In this document: positions 5,878-13,681 of the stretch, piece by piece | Position numbering within the stretch: the stretch's first letter is position 1 | Layout: each line of letters starts with the position of its first letter | NCBI GenBank assembly: GCA_025774865.1 | Contig: JALGZO010000775.1 | Span: forward strand, 1 to 16,070 | Direction: 5' to 3' | DNA: 16,070 nt | DNA from: a bacterium | GTDB lineage: Bacteria; ARS69 | Translations under genes and position numbers: made by a program | The notes under the pieces: generated by a model | Database searches by the model: none | The model's input: only the letters and a program-made list of their open reading frames with translations | What the model was told of the DNA's origin: nothing

Positions 5878-6550
5878 GGGCCTTGATGTTCGACCACGTC
5901 TCGTCGTTGACGTGCACGGACCGGCTCGGGGACACCTCGAGATTCCACCGAGAGCCGTAACCCTCGGGGATTTCGCCCCCCTTCATCGACAGGGCCGCGT
6001 TGACCGCCCAGTGCCCGGAGCTCATGTCGGGCAGCCCCGACCCGGCCTCGAACCTCACTTGGCCCGACGCGGTCACGATTCCGAAGATCTCGCGGATGGT
6101 CAGTTCGGTCACGGAGCCGAGCAACACGACCTCGCCGTCGTGGAAGGTCGACGGGACGAGCGCATTCGGCGGATTCGGCCGGAAGATCGAGTTGAAGGAC
6201 GCGTCGGACCGAACTTCGAGGACTCCGAACGTGAGGTCGAGGTAGCGAATCCCCGAGGAGGGCTCCCGGATCTCGTGCACGACCGATCCGTACAGGGTCC
6301 ACGTGTACTCGCGCGTACCGGGCGTGACGTCGAACGGGGGATCGCTCGACTCCATGTCGAACTGGCCGACGACCTCCAGCGCCTGCCCCATCGCGGGCAG
6401 AACGTCCGGAAACGCGTAGCCGCTACCCCGGAGCGTCTCGCCAGGGGCGGGCGCCGCTCCGAAGAGCCCCACGACCCCCGCCGCAACGAGCCCCCGGACC
6501 ACGGCGCGGTCGGTCCGGGAAACGAGGCGCGAGGGATAGCCGTGAGCCAT
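5867..6550 (-). CDS. Hypothetical exported protein
   Basis: I do not recognise this 227-residue protein. Its N-terminus looks like a signal peptide: arginines within the first 19 residues, a hydrophobic stretch GLVAAGVVGLFGAA at about 20-33, then a small-residue region near APAPGETL. The mature part is rich in Ser, Gly, Val and Phe with alternating hydrophobic residues (YTWTLYGSVVHEI, IRYLDLTFGVLEV, GEVVLLGSVTELTI), which suggests a beta-sheet protein, perhaps periplasmic, surface or secreted. No cysteine motif, lipobox, anchor or catalytic motif is seen. The ATG at 6550 has no strong ribosome site. It follows the exonuclease gene by 89 bases on the same strand, with a stem-loop between them, and its last codons overlap the -35 of the fdxA promoter. 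Confidence 0.7.
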   Translation of the reverse strand: MAHGYPSRLVSRTDRAVVRGLVAAGVVGLFGAAPAPGETLRGSGYAFPDVLPAMGQALEVVGQFDMESSDPPFDVTPGTREYTWTLYGSVVHEIREPSSGIRYLDLTFGVLEVRSDASFNSIFRPNPPNALVPSTFHDGEVVLLGSVTELTIREIFGIVTASGQVRFEAGSGLPDMSSGHWAVNAALSMKGGEIPEGYGSRWNLEVSPSRSVHVNDETWSNIKALYR

Positions 6551-6566
6551 CAGGTCACCACACGGT

Positions 6567-6600
6567 GGGGCCGAGCGCGACGAGGTCCCGCCTCGGCCCT
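6567..6600 (-). terminator. Stem-loop between exonuclease and exported-protein genes, possible terminator
   Basis: GGGCCGAG (6568-6575) is a perfect 8-base inverted repeat with CTCGGCCC (6592-6599), extendable by one G-T pair, around a 16-base loop. It fills much of the 89-base gap just after the exonuclease stop. There is no T-run on the minus strand, so it would be a weak or factor-dependent terminator or an mRNA-processing structure. Confidence 0.35.
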
Positions 6601-6639
6601 GTCGACTCTAGAGAACCGAAGGAGGCCAGGTCAAACGAT

Positions 6640-7524
6640 TCAGGCGATTCCCGCTTCCCCGATCGCGACGACTCGGTCGAGGCGAAACACTTTCGTCTCC
6701 CCCCTTTCGACGTCGTAGGCGACGAGTCTCGGAACTCCGCGGGACCGGTCGATCACGTACGGCACGACGCGCCGCGCCCGTTCGATCCCGCGCTCCGACC
6801 GGACTCGGATCTCGAGCTGGTCGCCCCGGTGGAGGGCGGCCTCGAGCCGCATTTGCTGTTCCGGCGAGATCACGACCGCGGGCGGTTCGCGCCCGGGCCG
6901 GGCCTCTTCGGGCGACTCCGACTCGAGCAGCTCCGCGGTCGAGTGGACCCCGGCGTCGCGGGCGCACTCGAGAGCCAGACGAAAGACCTCGACGGTGGCC
7001 AGTGCGTCGTCGAGGGCGCGATGCGCGCGGGCTCGGCGGATGCGGTGGAACCAGCACAGCGTGGCCAGATCGTGCGCTGGGGCGTCGGGGAAGAACCGTC
7101 GGGAGAGGCGGACCGTGTCCACGAAAGGGTTCGGCTGGGGCGGACGGCCCGCCCGCCGGAGCGCGGCTCGGAGCACCGCGCGGTCGAAGGGCGCGTTGTG
7201 CGCGACGAGCACGGCGTCCCCGATGAAGGCCATCAGCTCCGGCAGCACGTGGACGAAGTGCGGCTCGGCGGCGACCATTTCGTTCGTGATGCCGTGAAGG
7301 CTTACGCCCGCGTCCGGGATCGGGAAGAGCGGACGGCACATTCTGTCGAATGTCCCGCCTGCGCGCCACGGCCGCCAGCGAACCGCGCCCACCTCGACCA
7401 CGTCACCGGCCGTCCCGGACGTCTCGAAGTCCAGGACGACGAAGGATTGTCGGAGCCAACGGTCAGACACCGGGGCACCTCGCACAGGGACTTCCGGGAG
7501 CATCGGGAGGTCAACCCGGGGCAT
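6640..7524 (-). CDS. DnaQ-type 3'-5' exonuclease fused to a WYL-like domain
   Basis: This 294-residue protein has two parts. Residues 26-195 are a DEDDh exonuclease of the DNA polymerase III epsilon family: Exo I VLDFETSG (D32, E34), LHGITNEMV, Exo II AHNAPFDRAVLRAAL, and Exo III ARAHRALDDALATVEVF with the catalytic His and Asp. After a linker rich in Glu and Pro, the last 75 residues resemble a WYL domain: EAALHRGDQLEIRVRS, RVVPYVID, PRLVAYD and VFRLDRVVAI match the usual pattern, though the Trp-Tyr of the name is Pro-Arg here. WYL domains normally sense nucleic acid or ligands in regulators and some helicases. I chose ATG 7524 because GGAG lies six bases upstream. GTG 7470 also has a GAGG site, and a frame from 7590 exists but its extra residues look non-conserved. 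Role in repair or nucleic-acid-triggered degradation is inference. Confidence 0.85.
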   Translation of the reverse strand: MPRVDLPMLPEVPVRGAPVSDRWLRQSFVVLDFETSGTAGDVVEVGAVRWRPWRAGGTFDRMCRPLFPIPDAGVSLHGITNEMVAAEPHFVHVLPELMAFIGDAVLVAHNAPFDRAVLRAALRRAGRPPQPNPFVDTVRLSRRFFPDAPAHDLATLCWFHRIRRARAHRALDDALATVEVFRLALECARDAGVHSTAELLESESPEEARPGREPPAVVISPEQQMRLEAALHRGDQLEIRVRSERGIERARRVVPYVIDRSRGVPRLVAYDVERGETKVFRLDRVVAIGEAGIA

Positions 7525-7729
7525 TCGTCGCTCCGCAGCTGCGCTCCTCGCCGAACATTCTAGGCCTCCATGGTGGCTGCGGTGCGCCATGCGGCTCGAC
7601 GAATGCCCCGGGCCGACCCCCTCCCGCTTTCCCGGCCTCCCCAGCGCGCTCGACCACCAGAGTACCGGCCGCCGGGGACTTGAGCTATCGTCCCGCGAAA
7701 CGCAAGCCCGACATCGGCCCGGAGACTCG
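7525..7729. promoter_or_regulatory. Divergent intergenic region between exonuclease and symporter genes
   Basis: This 205-base gap must hold the start signals for both neighbours. On the minus strand TAGAAT (7562-7557) is a good -10 element, about 26 bases before the ATG at 7524 once the transcript starts near 7550, but no matching -35 is seen. For the plus strand I found no convincing promoter. It is the longest non-coding stretch in the window, and no RNA gene is apparent in it. Confidence 0.3.
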
Positions 7730-9160
7730 TTGACCGATTCGAACGGATCCTCGCTCCACCTGACCTTCGTCCTCGGCTACCTCCTCGCGCTCATCGCCGT
7801 GGGCGCCTGGAAGGTCCGCCGCGTGCGGACGCACGCCGACTTCACGCTGGCCGGACGGGGCCTCGGTCCCTTCGTTCTGTTCGGAACGATGCTCGCCACC
7901 TGGATTGGCACCGGGAGCATCTTCGGAAACTCGGAGAAGACGTACGAGACCGGCATCGCCGCCTGGATCCTGCCCATCGGCGGCGTGCTCGGCATCCTCG
8001 CGCTCGCCCCTCTCGCCCCGCGCGCCCGCCGCTTCGCCGGCTACACCGTGCAGGACGTTCTCGAGGCTCGCTACGCGCCAGCCGCACGGGTGCTCGGCAC
8101 GATCACGCTGACCCTCGCGTACGTGACGATCGTCTCCTACCAATACCGTGCCGGCGGAGCGGTGATCCACTTGCTGGCTCCCGAAATCGACGTCGCGACC
8201 GCGACGATCATCGCGGCGGCGTTCGTCGTGCTTTACACGGCCCTCGCCGGAATGATCTCGGTCGCCTACACGGACGTGGTGAACGGCTTGCTCATGCTTG
8301 CCGGCTTCGCGATCGCCGTCCCGCTCCTCTGGCGACAGGTCGGCGGAGCGGAGGGCCTCGCCGCCACGCTGCCCCCCGAGCGGATGGAAGTCTGGGGAGT
8401 GATCGGGCCCAGAGAGGCGGTCGCGCTCACGCTCCCTTCGTTCCTCCTCGTGCTCGGGGACGCGAACATGTACCAGCGCTTCTTCTCGGCTCGCGACCCC
8501 GAGGCCGCTGCGCGCGCCGTGCGCTGGCTGGCGCTCGGAGTTCTCGCGATGGAGATCGGGATCATCGGGTGCGCGTGGATGGGCTCCGCTCTGACCGGCC
8601 CCCTCGAGAACCCCGGACACGTTCTCGCCGTCGTCGCTCGCGACCACGTCCCGGCCCTGCTCGGCGCCGTTCTCCTCGCCAGCATCGTCGCGATCATCGT
8701 GTCCACCGCCGATTCGTATCTGCTAGTTCCGGCGACCTGTCTCGTGCGGGACGTCTACCAGCGATTCTCTCGCCCCGACGCGACGGAGACCCAGCTCGTC
8801 GCGGTGTCGCGCATCGTCGTGCTCGCGCTCGGGCTCGTCGCGTACGGCCTGACGTATCTTTCGGATCGCTTCCTCGCAGTTGCCCTCTATGCGTACACGA
8901 TGTACGGCGCCGGCATCACGCCTTCGCTCGTAGCCGCGTTCGTCTGGCCGCGGGCCACCGCGACCGGCGCAGTCGCGTCGATGGCCACCGGGATCGGCGT
9001 GACGATCATCTGGGAGACATTTGGCGAGCGGATCGTGCCGGGCGTCGCGACGGTCTATCCGGCGCTCGCGCTCTCGGTGGCCACGCTGATCATCGGAAGC
9101 CTCCTGACTGCTCCGCCCCCGGCGGATCGCCTCGCCGTCGCGCGAGAAGACCCGCGGTGA
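7730..9160 (+). CDS. Sodium:solute symporter (SSS family)
   Basis: This membrane transporter has 476 residues with about 13 predicted membrane helices and uses a Na+ gradient to import a solute. The family signatures are visible: FTLAGRGLGPF and TWIGTGSIFGNSEKTYETGI in the first helices, VLYTALAGMISVAYTDVVN in the middle, and IVSTADSYLLVPATCLVRDVY, which carries the Ser/Thr of the sodium site. The substrate (proline, pantothenate, sugar or other) cannot be told from sequence; a proline dehydrogenase gene lies 2.3 kb away but is not linked. The open frame runs from 7589, but its first 47 residues are not membrane-like. TTG at 7730-7732, with GGAG five bases upstream, gives a normal N-terminus. 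Its end overlaps the end of the opposing MFS gene by 71 bases. Confidence 0.92.
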   Translation: MTDSNGSSLHLTFVLGYLLALIAVGAWKVRRVRTHADFTLAGRGLGPFVLFGTMLATWIGTGSIFGNSEKTYETGIAAWILPIGGVLGILALAPLAPRARRFAGYTVQDVLEARYAPAARVLGTITLTLAYVTIVSYQYRAGGAVIHLLAPEIDVATATIIAAAFVVLYTALAGMISVAYTDVVNGLLMLAGFAIAVPLLWRQVGGAEGLAATLPPERMEVWGVIGPREAVALTLPSFLLVLGDANMYQRFFSARDPEAAARAVRWLALGVLAMEIGIIGCAWMGSALTGPLENPGHVLAVVARDHVPALLGAVLLASIVAIIVSTADSYLLVPATCLVRDVYQRFSRPDATETQLVAVSRIVVLALGLVAYGLTYLSDRFLAVALYAYTMYGAGITPSLVAAFVWPRATATGAVASMATGIGVTIIWETFGERIVPGVATVYPALALSVATLIIGSLLTAPPPADRLAVAREDPR

Positions 9161-10262
9161 GGGTGAATCCGGCGACCAGCACTCCGATCCCGAGCCAGAA
9201 CGGCGCGGCGAGCGACGCCGTGAGCGTCGCGAGAACCCCGCCCGCCAGCGGCAGCGACGAGCTGCCTCCGCCGAGGATCGTCTCGTGCAATCCGGCCGCC
9301 CGCCCGCGGCCGGTGGCCCGGTCGAGGCTCGCGTGGATCGACGCTTGATACGCCAGACCCAGCGCGATCCCGAGCGGAAGCGCCGCGACCCATTGCAGGA
9401 CCAGATTCGGCGCCAGGAGAAAGAGCGTGAGAGCGACCGCGCCGAGCGCGTACGCGGAATAGAGCGTACCGCGCCCCGGTCGGTGGGAGTGAAGCAGCGC
9501 GAACGTGGCGGTTTGCGCGAAGAAGACGCTACCGATGACGACGCCGAACGCGGATGGACCCGCCGACTGCGCCAACAGGAACTTCGGCGCGTGGACGTTC
9601 ATCGTGCTGCCGAGGCCGAACGCGATCGCATTCGTGACCCAGGCCAGACGGAGGAACGTGACGCCGGGGTTCGACTCCGGTCGGTCCGCGCCCTCACCGG
9701 CGCGGACGGTGCCCACCATCTCGCCAGACCCCGGACGATTCCTCGGCAGGACGGCGAGCGCGATCAGAACCGGGACCCCCGCGAAGAGCAACGCCGGCTG
9801 CGGCTGCAGGGCCTCCGTCAGGAGCCCCCCGACGAGGAGCCCACTCCCCTTGCCGAGGCTCCACGAGACGTTAAACGCACTCACCGCTCGGGAGAGGTTC
9901 CCTGCCGCCCGGTCCGAGAGCGCCGCCTGCAGGGGCGACCAGAAGAACCCGAGTGCCACCCCCAGAACCGGCAACGCCGCAAACAGAACCGTCAGCCCCG
10001 GAGCCGCCGCGATTCCCAGGCACCCCAGAATGAAGACGACACTGCCCCCGCGGGCGAGCGTCAGCCGCGGCACGCGGTCCGAGAGACGCCCTCCCCAGGA
10101 CGCGCTCGCCATGTAGGCGGCCGCGTACAGAGTCGGTAGGATGCCGAGACGAGCCGGGCCGGCGCCGAGCTCGATCGCGCGAAACGGAAGCGCCGCGAAC
10201 GCGAGATAGAGAGCGGCGTCCGTGAGAAACGCGGCGATGAACAGACGGAGACAGCCTCTCAT
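9090..10262 (-). CDS. MFS transporter
   Basis: This major facilitator superfamily protein has 390 residues and about 12 predicted membrane helices. The conserved loop between helices 2 and 3 is present as SWGGRLSDRVPRLTLARGG (about residues 54-72), and the second half begins near NPGVTFLRLAWVTNAIAFG after a charged central loop. The family moves drugs, sugars or metabolites by proton exchange; nothing points to a substrate. The ATG at 10262-10260 has AGGA about seven bases upstream. This start codon and that of the aspartyl protease-like gene share the four bases CATG on opposite strands. The 3' end overlaps the symporter end by 71 bases, so the gene is overlapped on both sides. Promoter elements must lie inside the neighbouring reading frame. 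Confidence 0.9.
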   Translation of the reverse strand: MRGCLRLFIAAFLTDAALYLAFAALPFRAIELGAGPARLGILPTLYAAAYMASASWGGRLSDRVPRLTLARGGSVVFILGCLGIAAAPGLTVLFAALPVLGVALGFFWSPLQAALSDRAAGNLSRAVSAFNVSWSLGKGSGLLVGGLLTEALQPQPALLFAGVPVLIALAVLPRNRPGSGEMVGTVRAGEGADRPESNPGVTFLRLAWVTNAIAFGLGSTMNVHAPKFLLAQSAGPSAFGVVIGSVFFAQTATFALLHSHRPGRGTLYSAYALGAVALTLFLLAPNLVLQWVAALPLGIALGLAYQASIHASLDRATGRGRAAGLHETILGGGSSSLPLAGGVLATLTASLAAPFWLGIGVLVAGFTLTAGLLARRRGDPPGAEQSGGFR

Positions 10263-11865
10263 GGCGAGATCCTATCGACGCTCCCGGGAAGCGGCAATCG
10301 GCGTGTTCCTGGCCGGGCTCGTCGCCGCGATCCCGGTCGCCGCCTCCTCCGCGCCCGATCTCGAGCTTCTGCTCGACGAAATGGCCCGCTCCCTGTCCGC
10401 GACCCGCGACGTGCGCGAGGTCCGCGCGCTGCGCGTCGAGGCGACGGTCGAGGTGGGCGGGCAATCCGTCGGTCGCGTGGTGACGATCGCCCGGCGGGAC
10501 CCGAGAGCCCTGAGCGAGGTCCTGGACATGGCGGGCATCCGTCAGTCGCTGACGCTCCTCGGTGACGAGGTTTGGATCCGGGACGCGAACGGCACGACTC
10601 GCCGCGCCTCCGGAGACGAGGTGATCACGGCCCGGCTCGCGCACACGCTGCTGTTCCACACGTATCTCGACGGCGATTCGGACGAGCTCGAGCTGCGGCC
10701 GGCCGGCGACGGGCTCGAGTTCCGGTCGCCACCCGGCGATTCGACCCGGCCGCGCGGCCTGCGCGTCGAGCGCGTCGAGACCGACGGCCTGTCTCTCCTC
10801 CTGCCGCGAGAGTGGAGCCAGCGCCAGCACGGCATCGACGTCGTCACCACGTTCGAGGACTGGCGCCCGGTGGACGGAATCCGTTTTCCCCTGATCTCGA
10901 AGCAGTCGACCGGCGATCCGCGCTTCGACATGACGCTGCGCACGGACGTTTGCGAGGTGCTCGACGAGCTACCCGAAGACATCGCGATTCCGGTGTCGAG
11001 CGAGCCCGATTTCGAGATGACCGACGCCGATTCGGCCGCGGACATCCCCCTCGAGCTCGTGATGAACCTCGCTCTTCTGCCGGTCCGAGTGAACGGTAGG
11101 ACCGGGTCTTTCCTCCTCGATACGGGGGCGGGCGCCACCGTCATCGACGCATCCTTCGCCGAGTCGCTCGATCTCTCCGTGCGCGGCGTGCTCGAAGCGC
11201 GCGGCGCGGGCGGCAGCGAGCCGGGATCCTTCGTGAACGTCGAGAGTCTTCGACTGCCCGGCGTCGTCCTTCGAGGTCAGACGCTCGTCGCACTGTCGCT
11301 CGACGCCATTTCGAAGGCGCTCGGACGATCGATCTCCGGGATCCTCGGCTACGACTTCCTGAGTCGGTTCGCGGTCGAAATCGACTACGGGCAGGCTCGC
11401 CTCGCGCTCGCTCCCTCGGGCGGTTACGAGCCTCCGGACGAAGCGGTGCGGGTTCCGCTTCGCATCGAGTCGAACGTGCCGCGCGTGGAAGGGCGGCTGG
11501 AAGGGAAGCATCAGGGCAGCTTCCTGATCGACACCGGCAACAGCCGCAGTCTCCTGATTCACTCTCCGTTCGCCCGCGCCCACGGCTTCGACGATCGTCC
11601 TTCCCGGGGCGACGCGGACGTTTCGGGTATCGGCGGACGGGAGTCGATGCGCGAGATCTCGGTGCGCTCTCTCACGCTCGGCGACACCGTGTTCCACGAC
11701 GTGCGGGCGTTCGTCTCCGATTCGGCCGAGGGAATCGTCGCGATCGACGAAGCGATTGGAAACGTCGGCGGCGCGCTGTTCGCCGGAGGTGTGCTGGCGT
11801 TCGACTACAGAGCGGAGTCGCTCTGGATCCAGTCGCCGAGCTCCGCCTCGGCCTCCGACCGATAG
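10261..11865 (+). CDS. Exported aspartyl protease-like protein with two DTG motifs
   Basis: This protein has 534 residues. A signal peptide is visible: basic MARSYRRSR, hydrophobic AAIGVFLAGLVAAIPVAA, likely cut near ASSA-P. Residues 40-255 resemble an outer-membrane-lipoprotein-sorting type domain (VWIRDANGTTRRASGDE, FEDWRPVDGIRFPL). Two retropepsin-like units follow: the first with FLLDTGAGATVID (D287) and a matching GILGYDFLSRFAVEIDYG, the second with FLIDTGNSRSLLI (D424) and a degenerate counterpart GGVLAFDYRAE. The A1-type fold needs two DTG sequences, while retropepsins dimerise; here the two could pair within one chain. It is probably periplasmic or at the outer membrane; proteolytic activity is unproven. 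GTG 10222 and ATG 10237 are in-frame alternatives but put extra charges before the signal peptide. The end overlaps the rhomboid gene by 61 bases. Confidence 0.85.
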   Translation: MARSYRRSREAAIGVFLAGLVAAIPVAASSAPDLELLLDEMARSLSATRDVREVRALRVEATVEVGGQSVGRVVTIARRDPRALSEVLDMAGIRQSLTLLGDEVWIRDANGTTRRASGDEVITARLAHTLLFHTYLDGDSDELELRPAGDGLEFRSPPGDSTRPRGLRVERVETDGLSLLLPREWSQRQHGIDVVTTFEDWRPVDGIRFPLISKQSTGDPRFDMTLRTDVCEVLDELPEDIAIPVSSEPDFEMTDADSAADIPLELVMNLALLPVRVNGRTGSFLLDTGAGATVIDASFAESLDLSVRGVLEARGAGGSEPGSFVNVESLRLPGVVLRGQTLVALSLDAISKALGRSISGILGYDFLSRFAVEIDYGQARLALAPSGGYEPPDEAVRVPLRIESNVPRVEGRLEGKHQGSFLIDTGNSRSLLIHSPFARAHGFDDRPSRGDADVSGIGGRESMREISVRSLTLGDTVFHDVRAFVSDSAEGIVAIDEAIGNVGGALFAGGVLAFDYRAESLWIQSPSSASASDR

Positions 11866-13130
11866 CGGCTGGACGGATCCTGCCGAACCGCCTGTTCCAG
11901 GGAAGAGACCGCGTCCTGGAAGCGTCCGAGTCTGGCCAGCGCGATCGCGAGCAGGTAGCGATCAGTGGCCTCATCCCGCCCGGTTCGCTTCTGGGCGAGC
12001 GCCTCCGCGAGATAGCGGGCGGCCTCGGGGGCGTCGCCGTCGCGCAGGCGTGCCGTACCGTAGGTGCCGAGCACGTAGGGGTCCGTGGGCTCGAGCTCGA
12101 CCGCGCGACTCGCGAGGCGGGTCGCCTCCCTTCGATTGCGCAGCTCTTGCGGAGCCTCTTCCAGCAGCAGCCAGGCGAGGTTGTTCATCACCATCGCGTC
12201 GTCGGGCGTGATCGCGAGAACCGCTTGGTAGTCCTGGATCGACTCGAGCCAGTCCCCGGACAACATGTGGAGCTGCGCGCGCAAGCCCAGTAGCTCCGTA
12301 TCCGTGGGATTCCGCTCGAGGGCGTCGGTGACCGCTCGAATCCGTTCGTCCTGGAGGATCCACGCAATGCGGGCATCGTCGAGGCCCCGCGTCCGGAAGA
12401 TGTTCTGCGCCGAGCCGGCGAACGACACGAAGAGCAGCGGAAGGCAGATCGCGGCGAAGATGCGTGACGTCTCGCGCGACCGCCGACCTTCGGATTCGGC
12501 CAGCGCTTCCGGGCGGATGAAGAGCGCCAGGACCGCACCCACCAGCAGGCCGCCGAGGTGCGCTTTCGAGTCGATGAACGGAAACGTCAGGCCGAGCACG
12601 ATGTTCGCGCCGACCAACGGCAGCAGGAACGTTCCCATGATCTTCGTGACGCGCGGGGGCAGCGCCCCTCGAAATCGGAACGCGAAGACGATCGAGACGC
12701 CCGCGAGCCCGAAGACGGCGCCGGAGGCACCGACGGAAATCGCGTTCGAGAGCGTGGCGCTCGCGATCGATCCGCCCAGACCGGACACCAAGAAGACGAA
12801 GAGGAACGCCCAGGGTCCATAGAAGGCCTCGACGTTGCGACCGAGGAAGAAGAGTGACAGGAGGTTCAGCCCGAGATGGAGAACGCCGCTGTGGAGAAAC
12901 ATGCTGGCGATCAGTCTCCAGATCTCGCCGTCGGCGACGAGCCGACCGGAGTTCGCTCCGAAGTTGACGAGCACGGAGAGATCGCTGCCGAGGAGGGCCG
13001 CGATGGGATCGGTCGGCCGGCCGGCGATCCAGACCATCGCGAAGTACACGAGATTGCCGACGATGATCGCCTGCGTCGCGCGGGCGGGGCGAAGGAAGAT
13101 CACGCCGCGAGGTGGCAATGCCGCTTCCAT
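11805..13130 (-). CDS. Rhomboid-family intramembrane serine protease with C-terminal TPR domain
   Basis: This protein has 441 residues. Residues 18-205 form six or seven membrane helices of a rhomboid protease: WRLIASMFLHSGVLHLGLNL (71-90), the active-site GASGAVFGL with Ser136, and AHLGG with His191, so the Ser-His dyad is intact. After a further hydrophobic stretch near 225-240, residues 270-435 contain tetratricopeptide-like helix pairs (LHMLSGDWLESIQDYQAVL, MNNLAWLLLEEAPQELRNR, ALARLGRFQDAVSSLEQAV), probably for protein binding. Rhomboids cut membrane proteins within or near their helices; the target here is unknown. The ATG at 13130-13128 has only a weak ribosome site. It is 20 bases downstream of the 176-residue protein gene, so the two are likely co-transcribed. 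The last 61 bases overlap the opposing aspartyl protease-like gene. Confidence 0.9.
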   Translation of the reverse strand: MEAALPPRGVIFLRPARATQAIIVGNLVYFAMVWIAGRPTDPIAALLGSDLSVLVNFGANSGRLVADGEIWRLIASMFLHSGVLHLGLNLLSLFFLGRNVEAFYGPWAFLFVFLVSGLGGSIASATLSNAISVGASGAVFGLAGVSIVFAFRFRGALPPRVTKIMGTFLLPLVGANIVLGLTFPFIDSKAHLGGLLVGAVLALFIRPEALAESEGRRSRETSRIFAAICLPLLFVSFAGSAQNIFRTRGLDDARIAWILQDERIRAVTDALERNPTDTELLGLRAQLHMLSGDWLESIQDYQAVLAITPDDAMVMNNLAWLLLEEAPQELRNRREATRLASRAVELEPTDPYVLGTYGTARLRDGDAPEAARYLAEALAQKRTGRDEATDRYLLAIALARLGRFQDAVSSLEQAVRQDPSSRYRSEAEAELGDWIQSDSAL

Positions 13131-13150
13131 GAATCGTATCCGAACTGGGG

Positions 13151-13681
13151 TCAGCCCCGGCCCTCGTCCGCGTTGCCGGCGTCGCTCGGCATCGCGGGAG
13201 GATTCTCGTGCGGAGTGAGACTGATCACGTGCACCTTCGAGACGAGTACCGGACCGTCCGGGGTCTCCACGACGAAGAAATCCTGCGGGAAGTTCAAGAA
13301 GTCGGAGATGCGTGAGAATTCTTCGGGCAGGTTCATCGGGATCCGCCCCTCGATCATGAGGTCACTGCCCAGGCGGAGAGTCACGCCCTCGCGACGGAAA
13401 TGCTCGCCGCCCTCGCGCTCGAGATCGGGGTGAACGAGCTCGGGTGGTACGTCGGGGCCGGGCTGGACCAGCACCACGTGCCGACGGTTGAGAAGCTCCA
13501 CGTCGTCGTCGTCCCCGTTGATGGGGAACCACGTGAAGTCGTCGTTGAGCTTGTCGAGCAGGGTCTGCTCGCCTCGGTGGATCGCGTCGATGTAGTTCAG
13601 AAACGCGCCCCCGGCGACCGTGTCTCCGTTCTCGAGACGGACCAGTACGTCGATCCTTCTCTTGGGAATCACGTGGTCCAC
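13151..13681 (-). CDS. Unrecognised protein with an internally duplicated beta-rich domain
   Basis: I do not recognise the function of this 176-residue cytoplasmic-looking protein (no signal peptide or membrane helix). It contains two copies of one unit. Copy A is about residues 10-73, with RLENGDTVAGG, LLDKLNDDFTWFPI and NRRHVVLV. Copy B is about 99-155, with RLGSDLMIEGRI, RISDFLNFPQDFFVV and SKVHVISL. Each follows a pattern of beta-strand, glycine turn, a short region ending D-x-LN-x-x-x-x-F, and a closing beta-strand. The start is GTG at 13681-13679, with GAGGAGG about five bases upstream; the longer open frame above it is antisense to the HD gene. It is followed after 20 bases by the rhomboid gene. 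A DUF6812-like or PilZ-like small-domain protein is a possible family, from memory only. Confidence 0.75.
   Translation of the reverse strand: MDHVIPKRRIDVLVRLENGDTVAGGAFLNYIDAIHRGEQTLLDKLNDDFTWFPINGDDDDVELLNRRHVVLVQPGPDVPPELVHPDLEREGGEHFRREGVTLRLGSDLMIEGRIPMNLPEEFSRISDFLNFPQDFFVVETPDGPVLVSKVHVISLTPHENPPAMPSDAGNADEGRG

Noticed and set aside
7525-7590. Longer start at 7590 for the exonuclease
   Set aside because: The extra 22 residues look non-conserved, a possible -10 element lies at 7557-7562 inside them, and ATG 7524 has a better-placed ribosome site.
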